DNA of 64,000 bases from Siphonodentalium dalli. Its lineage: Eukaryota > Mollusca > Scaphopoda > Gadilida > Siphonodentaliidae. Positions 56,760 to 64,000 of this stretch are shown here, piece after piece. The stretch is taken from NCBI GenBank assembly GCA_032622095.1, contig CP136068.1, positions 148,007,365 through 148,071,364 on the forward strand, read 5' to 3'. Made by a program: the position numbers and the translations under genes. Within the stretch, counting starts at the first letter, position 1. Every line of letters begins with the position of its first letter. The notes beneath the pieces are model-generated. The model made no database searches, had not been told where the DNA came from, and was given only the letters and a program-made list of their open reading frames with translations.

Positions 56760-57856
56760 TAATGGCCGCAATATAATAAGAACTATATATAGATAATTGT
56801 ATATAACTTGTATCTAAAAATGGAACGCTCTTCATAAGTGGGGTTTCAGCATAGTTTGTAAACATTATACTGATACAGCATAACATATAATAATTTCTGT
56901 TTGATTGTCAGCGTAGCTTGATAACATTAGGAAACGAAAATTATATGTTTTTTAAAATGTTTACAAAGACCAAGCCGAAGATATGTATTTAAATGTTGGG
57001 AATCAGCATATAATAACCAGCTTTGGAGTCATCAGGGGAGCATACTCTGGCATATAAACAAACTTCACATACAGTGGTATCATAATGTGTTCTATGAACG
57101 ATGCAAAACAACATGGTAAGTATTATGAAAATGAATTTATGACTCCAGTCATAAATTCGTTTTCATTATAATTACCTTGTGTTGCTTGTATTGTACATAC
57201 GGTAAATAAGTGTATTTGATGTTGTTTGCATCGTTCATATAGAGCACATGAGTGTATTTTTGCACTAATCCATGGCTCGAATTCATTCATCTGTTGCATA
57301 TATTCTGTTGAGTTTAAAAGGAGATGGCCGCCAAAAAGGCCGGATTTATTGTACATTATCCCTTTAATGGAAGCCAGTTTCTCAAGAATATCTTACATGG
57401 AAATGATATCGAGCATTTCGCCATGGTTTTGAAGATAATTAAAAACTCCCACAACCGCTGCCCCAATCCTTGGTATTGCATCTTGATATCACCATATACG
57501 GTGATCAATTCCCATCCCGCGCAATATAATTATATGTAACTAAACTAATTATCTTTGTCGATTTCGCCTTCTACCCACTAACATCAAATGGAATACATAG
57601 ACAACTCTCGATTGTACTTGAAGTGCGAATTAATTATGTCTCAATTACTAGTATTTCTCTTTTTAACACGACTTGAGAAAACTTATATCTATCTGAACAA
57701 CCTGAAATATTGTCATGGGAATACGACAGTTGCAAAAGAAACATTCAGCAGGTGACTCAGTGATCACTATGAATGTAGAACAAAGTGCTCTACACAGATC
57801 AGGTACAATCGTGTGGAAGCACGATTTCCTCTCTGGATTGCAAAGTGTAGTAGAAG
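56760..57856. other. Unassigned stretch upstream of the GPCR gene
   Basis: Short ORFs only. A perfect-looking palindrome 'aatttatgactccagtcata' + 'aatt' lies at 57126-57167. It would hold the GPCR promoter, but no clear TATA or initiator could be assigned. Confidence 0.35.
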
Positions 57857-58882
57857 ATGAACTCCACTGAAAGAAGTGGGAACGTTGATAGCGCCGCGCT
57901 CGTTGTATATTGGCTATGGAGGACAGTTGGTTCCGTAATCCTCATTACTGGAACTATTGGGAATATTCTGGTGATTGTGGTGTTCAAGAGGAAGGCGATG
58001 CAGAAAACACCGTTGTATATAAGTTTTATTTGCCTCTCAATATTCGACACTTTGACTCTTTACGTTTGCGTGTTACCTGGAATCGTGTCTAGTATCGTGG
58101 GATTTGACGTCCGGGCGATCACCACATCAACATGTGTGACGTTCTGGTTTTTAAGTCACGCACTTATTGGAGAGTCGAATTGTATTCTCGCTATTTTGGT
58201 AGTGGAGAGAACTATGGCCGTGACGTTTCCTTTATCCAGCCCAAAACTGACAAAGAAGAGAATGATAATTGAACTGACAATAACAACGTTGCTGAATGCT
58301 GCTCTGAGCACTCACCAGTTGGGCAGGATAACTTTCGGAGAAGGGCCTCACAGAAGATGCACGTACGGAGGAAGTCAATGGTATTTAATTCTCGTGGATC
58401 GTGGAACACATTGGATAACTCTCATTAGGTGTTTAGTGCCTTTCATGATTGTCCTGGTCGGCAACACGGCCCTAATTGTTTCAATGCGGAAAACTAGAAA
58501 TGCAGTAGCAAGGTTTAGAGTTGAAAATAACTCGCGAGAACGAAGAGACTCGAATTCGACCATTTCCATTCTGATTGCAACAACCGTACAATACATGGTT
58601 TTCAGCCTACCGATATACCTATTCATGGTGATTTTAGAAGTGGGTCCATATTATAAAGAACTCAAAACAGTTCAGCTCCGGGCATCTTATTCGATGCTAC
58701 TCCTTTGGCTCACATTTAACACATGTCTGAACTGTTTCACATACACAGTAAGTAGCAGCAGGTTTCGGCGGGAGTTGTGCAACGCTATCGGGCGGAACTT
58801 GGTGAGAAAGAACAACACGGCGTCGCCTGCACCACGAACAATAAGCGACCTGACAATCTCGACCGGAAGCGCCGTGTTTTGA
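57857..58882 (+). CDS. Rhodopsin-class G-protein-coupled receptor, single exon
   Basis: A 341-residue intact frame with seven hydrophobic segments. TM1 is residues about 20-44 with GN (Asn 36). TM2 has the conserved Asp 64. TM3 starts at Cys 93 and ends VVERTM, an ERT variant of DRY. ECL2 has Cys 168, the likely disulfide partner of Cys 93. TM5 has Pro 195; TM6 reads FSLP (no CWxP Trp). TM7 reads NCFTY in place of NPxxY, followed by an SRFRREL helix 8. The N-terminus has an N-S-T glycosylation site at Asn 2; the Ser/Thr-rich tail suits phosphorylation. The layout resembles FMRFamide-receptor-like orphan families of invertebrates. The ligand cannot be told. The lack of introns may mean retrotransposed origin or a normal intronless GPCR. 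Confidence 0.88.
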   Translation: MNSTERSGNVDSAALVVYWLWRTVGSVILITGTIGNILVIVVFKRKAMQKTPLYISFICLSIFDTLTLYVCVLPGIVSSIVGFDVRAITTSTCVTFWFLSHALIGESNCILAILVVERTMAVTFPLSSPKLTKKRMIIELTITTLLNAALSTHQLGRITFGEGPHRRCTYGGSQWYLILVDRGTHWITLIRCLVPFMIVLVGNTALIVSMRKTRNAVARFRVENNSRERRDSNSTISILIATTVQYMVFSLPIYLFMVILEVGPYYKELKTVQLRASYSMLLLWLTFNTCLNCFTYTVSSSRFRRELCNAIGRNLVRKNNTASPAPRTISDLTISTGSAVF

Positions 58883-58929
58883 TATGACGTATTTGTCCCC
58901 GCAAGCTTTTCCATCTTATATAGACTCAT

Positions 58930-61001
58930 ATCTATATGAATATATAATGCTCATTTAGAGCACACCGGACTCTATGTAGGCTGGTTGTCTATATATTGTT
59001 TGATGTTCCAATAGCGGCAAAAATGAAACCATTCTGGCAAACATAACTCGAAGTTGCCAAGTTTGTGCTTGCTATATCACTTGATACAGTGCGTTTGCCA
59101 ATACTTGTAAAACTGCGAATGCAAAACTCCCGAAACAAAAACGACTTTACATATTTGTGTTATTTCGTTTGAGTACTACAACTGTTAAGAACACGAGACT
59201 AAAGCAATATTATGTCGACATTATCGTGTATGTTGTTGTCAGTCATTGGACTCAATGATTACAAAAACAAATGAATAATATTTTTTATTACATATCTATT
59301 AACGTAATTCGCATGATCGCACGAGTTTCCAGGCGTGTGATAATTCTCAGAATCGCAATAGTGCAATCTGTCGACGGAACTATTTCATTCAGTGTTGTTA
59401 GACTGGTTCTCGCCGTTACTATTTTAACTTTTTCAATCACGACAATAAAGAAACAATAAGCGATCAATCGATGAGATGATTCATTCAAGTAGTTTCATTT
59501 CAAGAATATGTTTGTCAAGGCACAGAATTTAATTTCAAACACATCATTAAAGATGGTCAAGGTCACTCGCGGATAGACGGGCTCCCTGTCTAATTGTTGC
59601 GTTAACCCTAAAATGCCGTTAAAACTCAATAAAATTCACATTTTCTGTACCGGAGATGTACGACTGGGAGTCAACTTACTATGATACGGAGATATGTATT
59701 TAAAAATAGAACCGCATGATTGTCTGGATTTTGACGAATTATCGCACTCGATTTGTTGGCGGAATGCGATACCTCTCGTGCGGGACTGCGTATCGCACTC
59801 GATGTATCGCTCCGCCAACAAATCTCTATACCCCACTTATAATATTAAGATTACAGTTAGGTCATGTACCGTATGCACGGTGCTCACCATGACAATGTAT
59901 CGAACCTGTTTCGGGGTTAATTGTAGATCATGCCATGAAACTCTACTATTTAGCATAGACAATCATAGGGAATAATTTAACATTGACTAGTTTAAGGTAA
60001 TCTGCACGATCGATCACATCAGTTAGGTAATCATCACTATGATACATGATCCCGAGCCTCCTTGTGCAACTTAGAGTATTACGTAATTATGTTCTTGTAT
60101 ATTTTATTATCACACGTTTTGTATATACTGTTATCCATTGTATTAGCAAACTGTCTTCGTGTGGATGTTTTTTTGCCAATAAATCAGTATCATCTCAGAC
60201 ATCTCAAAACACTTAGCATATATGGAATAATTTAACATTCACTAGTTTAAAGTAAGATGCAAGATCGATCACATGTCTATACATTTGGCATAACGAGTTA
60301 TTTAACATTCACTGCATAGTTTAAAGTAATCTGCGCGATCGATATTTCACACGTTTTCAGTTTACGTGCATATACCTATTATAACATACATATATTGCAT
60401 GTTTATTCCTGTTATAACACACAGAGATTACATGTATATACCTATTATAACATACATTTTTGAAGTAAGTTATTGATGACCAGAATCAAATTATACGAGA
60501 GGATTGTCGATCAAACGATCGCGAATCGGAATACAATAAAACCTTACTCAGATCAATGAAGGTTGATTGATTGATTGATTGAAGGTTTAACGTCGTTTTA
60601 GCAGCTATGACATATCACGACTGAGAACAGAATCAGGTATAAAACAAGACGTAGCGAACCAAATGTGTAGATAAATCAGACAATGGATTCAATTAAAATA
60701 ATGAGCGCTGTGTAAAAAATAAAAGCACCAAAGAGGAAATGATTCCGCTTGGAGTTAGGAATATAAATTCAAGACCTGACTAGTGCAAGAATAATGTAAC
60801 GCAAAAATTAGTACAGGAATACATAGTGGAAATTAAATAAAATTACCAAGGATGCAAACCGAAATATGCGAAGTAGTTTCTAACATCAAATTTTGCATTG
60901 ACAAGGTATTTATAAAATTTTATGAACCTTTATCAAAACGTCAAGTTGACCGTCGGGTGGGTGAGATAGACAGCAACCCTTCACCCAAACCGACCGCTTA
61001 A
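58930..61001. other. Unassigned stretch downstream of the GPCR gene
   Basis: Contains candidate poly(A) signals (AATAAA near 59446 and 59629), but none can be tied to the gene. It also has an inverted repeat at 59750-59824 ('gatttgttggcgga' / 'tccgccaacaaatc'). A (TGAT)n-type stretch 'ttgattgattgattgaaggt' lies at about 60562, followed by 'ttaacgtcgttttagcagct', which looks like a dispersed element. Confidence 0.4.
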
Positions 61002-61353
61002 CCCTTTACCCAACAGAAGGGCCCTGTGCCAATGCAATCTCTTATATATGCAAGTCGACCATAGGTCGCCTCGCATATATAAGAGAATACATTGGCTTAA
61101 CACATTAAAAATTATAAAATTGTTAAAGAATGTAAGAAAAAATGGTAAAAAAAGATTTTTTTAGGCCAATGCATTCTCTCGCATATATAAGAGAATGCAT
61201 TGGAACAGGGAATAACTGTAACTATCACAATGTGTTCAAGGGGCCGGTTCCAATGATATCCATATTTGTATGGTTCTATTGAGACAGACCGAAGATATTT
61301 TAGGCTGTTGAAGCTTTATTTGGCCGGTTTTGGCCGGTTTGTTGGGTAAAGGG
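61002..61353 (-). mobile_element. Family A MITE copy A7 (inverted, hairpin reduced)
   Basis: Left TTAA at 60998-61001; the right flank is TTCA. One hairpin is complete (about 61032-61094). The other is reduced to a perfect short stem 'aatgcattctctcgcatata' + 'taagagaatgcatt'. Oriented opposite to A2. Confidence 0.9.
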
Positions 61354-61357
61354 TTCA

Positions 61358-62389
61358 ACCCACACATACTGGTGTTTCTGGAGTTAATTGTTTCCCTTCA
61401 AAATCTGGTCAACTTGGAAACCTCAAAGATGAACCTCTCTTTCTGAGAGTTGAAACGTTGGAGTGACTTTGGCGATTTTCGTTTCGAAGCAAAAGGCGAT
61501 TGTTGTTGTAGAGCAATAGCATAAATACGAATAGACTGCTTTGTAGTAACTAGCCCAACTGGAGTGGATTGTTCGGGGGGCAACTGGTGCATCTTCCGTA
61601 GACTTTTCCATTGCAAATTACAAATTTTTAGGGTTCTTTGATTTTAATTATCCACTTTCGACCTGTACGTTCCAAATTCTTTTCAAAAATCTTTTAAGCC
61701 GGTCCGGGACCTTGCTCTCCGACTCTATATTTCTGCTAAGATCACGAGGAACACAGTATCTGCATGTGATTGGGACCCTGAACCTAATATATTCCCCCTT
61801 TTTGCACCGCCAAGATTATGTGGGTAAAATGACGAATATGTTTAAGCCATTTTTCTCTCCTACTAAAACCTCTGTTGACTAACAAAAAGGACTTTGGTCA
61901 ACCTGCCAGTGCATTACTTTGACTTGGTTTCTGTCATTCTAGTGTGCTAGGTTTGTTGTTACTTACCGTGGAACTCGTGTTATCTGGTCAGACACCCACT
62001 TACCTGTATTGGTTACACACAAAAACAACCGGAGTGGATTGTTGTGAGCACGGGTGCATCTCCGGTAGACTTTTTCATTGCATGTGATACAGCTTCTGGA
62101 ACAGGAGATATACCGGTAACGTCAAGTGATGTTGCGTGTGATACACGAATGTTGTTGGTCTGACTGTTGTCTGTCTGAATACTGTCATCATCAGCTCACC
62201 TTTTTGTAGAAACACAGAGTATGTGATTGTTTGATTTGATGGTCGATCACCAACTATTGTCTTTGCATCGAAAAATGTTAGAAGTTTCTCAGCCTTACAT
62301 CGTTGAATTTGGAAGTCCCACATGCATGGGATAAGTCAATTTTAGTCCATCAACTATCTTAGAAAATCTGCGAACATCAGTAACTCCCT
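61358..62389 (-). other. Decayed coding-like region around a MITE insertion
   Basis: Minus-strand frames here and at 62728-62794 read continuously into one another if the MITE is ignored: HLSKILAEFAPQGVTDVRRF then SKIVDGLKLTYPMHV. Another frame at 62075-62323 contains VGDRPSNQTITYSVFLQKGE. Two similar 60-bp stretches occur at 61556-61616 and 62028-62088. No family is recognised; it may be an old gene or transposon. Confidence 0.3.
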
Positions 62390-62697
62390 ACAAATATGGA
62401 TATCATTCGAACCGGTTCATTGACCACATTGTGATGGTTACAGTTATGCCCTGTGCCAATGCATTCTCTTATATATGCGAGTCGACCATAGGTCGCCTCG
62501 CATATATAAGAGAATGCATTGGCCTAAAAAAAATCTTTTTTTAACACTTTTTACCATTTTTTCTTACATTCTTTAACAATTTTATAATTTTTAATGTGTT
62601 AAGCCAATGCATTCTCTTATATATGCGAGGCGACCTATGGTCGACTCGCATATATACGAGAATGCATTGGCACAGGGCCGTTCTGTTGGGTAAAGGG
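62390..62697 (+). mobile_element. Family A MITE copy A8 (left end missing)
   Basis: Starts within the element at 'tacaaatatggatatcattc', then both hairpins (about 62459-62521 and 62607-62669) and the right end TGTTGGGTAAAGGG TTAA. A 27-bp direct repeat of host sequence ('aaaatctgcgaacatcagta' plus 'actccct') flanks it at 62363-62389 and 62701-62727. Confidence 0.9.
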
Positions 62698-63110
62698 TTA
62701 AAAATCTGCGAACATCAGTAACTCCCTGTGGTGCAAACTCAGCCAATATCTTCGATAAATGCTCTGCTACTATTCGATGTTTTGTGAGGAGCAATCGTGA
62801 TTGGTGTTTGTGTAATAGCTGTTAACTACAACAAGGCATCAGATTGAATTTTCTTTGAACATTCAATCAGGAGAGACCCAACCACTAGCCCACATCATGG
62901 TTGCAACGAATGATGGCAGATGCATATAGAACATTAACTGGGCTGCTACACAGCAAGGTGCAATATACGTACTTTTATATTGAGATATTGTTCTACTACT
63001 ACATAACCACAGTGTTGCGATACTATACATTAGTTCAAATATAGGATGATTCCATATTATAGTTATCCAAGAAAGTTATATTTGCTCAAAAATATGTGGT
63101 TTGCGCTTAA

Positions 63111-63433
63111 CCCTTTACCCAACAGAAGGGCCCTGTGCCAATGCATTCTCTTATATATGCGAGTCGACCATAGGTCGCCTCGCATATATAAGAGAATGCA
63201 TTGGCTTAACACATTAAAAATTATAAAATTGTTAAAGAATGTAAGAAAAAATGGTCGACTCACATATATAAGAGAATGCATTGGCACAGGGCTAACTGTA
63301 ACTATCACAATGTGGTCAAGGAGCCGGTTCCAATGATATCCATATTTGTAAGGTTCTATTGAGACAGACCGAAGATATTTTAGGCTGTTGAAGCTTTATT
63401 TGGCCGGTTTTGGCCGGTTTGTTGGGTAAAGGG
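63111..63433 (-). mobile_element. Family A MITE copy A9 (inverted, deletion)
   Basis: TTAA at 63107-63110 and 63434-63437. The first hairpin is complete (about 63141-63203). The second has lost its left arm, so 'ggtcgactcacatatataag' follows the A-rich spacer directly. Confidence 0.92.
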
Positions 63434-63437
63434 TTAA

Positions 63438-64000
63438 TGTAGGAATACCTGCTAGATTATCACCCAGAATAGATTGCATATGTGTGTTCTCCAAAAGCTG
63501 TACACGAGAATCTAACTACGTCGTTGGCTGAAATCATTAAAGGGGTACTGTACGCCAAATGTTGTTGTTGGTTTCTATAGTCTCCGAGTCGGAGAATCAG
63601 GTAACAATTTCTTCATTATTTGAAAGTCTGATGAGTACGAAGTAGTGTTACGGATGGCAAATTTACCGGAATGCAAAAATACAAATTGTCGTTGTCGAGT
63701 AATTTTTGTACAGTTTTCAACCAAATGAATCAAATTAAAGTTATATTATATGCATACTAGTCCCATATTCTCATTTAAGTTATTGTATCGTCACTAGTCA
63801 GTGAGTGGCTTGAGTGTTCTCCCCGTATCATCATAATATTTTAAGCGATCGTGTGTGCGATCAGTTTAACAATCCAGTATCCCTCAATTACTTTATTTGA
63901 TTACTTCGTGTACACGGAAATTCGTAATTTAGTCGACGCCATTTTATGGCTCCAGTCATAAATTCAATTTATATCAAATTATTAACTTTTAAATTATTAA
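63438..64000. other. Unassigned stretch at the window end
   Basis: No gene or known repeat recognised. 'atggctccagtcataaattc' near 63947 recalls the palindrome at 57126-57167. Confidence 0.35.

Overview
The window is AT-rich eukaryotic DNA with no operons. It is dominated by transposable elements and their non-autonomous relatives. The mix is an APE-type LINE, Helitron, Harbinger, hAT-like, TTAA- and TA-flanked MITEs, fold-back elements, a single-exon rhodopsin-class GPCR and a C-type-lectin exon. That mix fits a marine invertebrate, perhaps a lophotrochozoan, but no sequence here fixes the taxon. No rRNA gene, functional tRNA gene or CRISPR array was seen.

Layout. 1-3884: a dispersed repeat, TTAA MITEs, nested hAT-like elements, and a 1-kb satellite made from the end of a MITE. 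3885-7177: mostly unassigned, with one ORF/exon candidate and a compact fold-back element. 7178-13330: a near full-length two-ORF non-LTR retrotransposon whose ORF2 carries one frameshift. 13331-18975: MITE copies of four families. 19323-24065: a 4.7-kb element with long terminal inverted repeats, no recognisable gene and a Helitron inserted in it. 24181-30849: MITEs, a LINE fragment and a tRNA-like SINE. 30850-34583: a 1.2-kb sequence duplicated directly, with a 145-bp satellite between the copies. 36714-40123: a SINE, a hAT-like element and more TTAA MITEs. 40429-43395: a nearly 3-kb giant palindrome flanked by an apparent 8-bp duplication. 45690-49220: hairpin relics, two fold-backs and a broken C-type-lectin exon. 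49948-56600: a Harbinger remnant, microsatellite, two LINE 3' fragments and an inverted coding-like repeat. 57857-58882: an intact GPCR gene, the only convincing intact host gene. 60998-63437: three more MITE copies, one inside a decayed coding region.

The most striking theme is a 63-bp near-perfect hairpin that recurs about 30 times. It is carried by at least three MITE families with different ends: CCCTTTACCC ends flanked by TTAA, TGTGACCCGCC ends flanked by TA, and CCTTCCATGAC-type ends. Two insertions have a related empty site elsewhere in the window, which supports TTAA and TA as their respective targets. The enzymes that moved these elements are not encoded here. TTAA preference suggests piggyBac-type transposases and TA suggests Tc1/mariner-type, but both are inferences from end sequences only.
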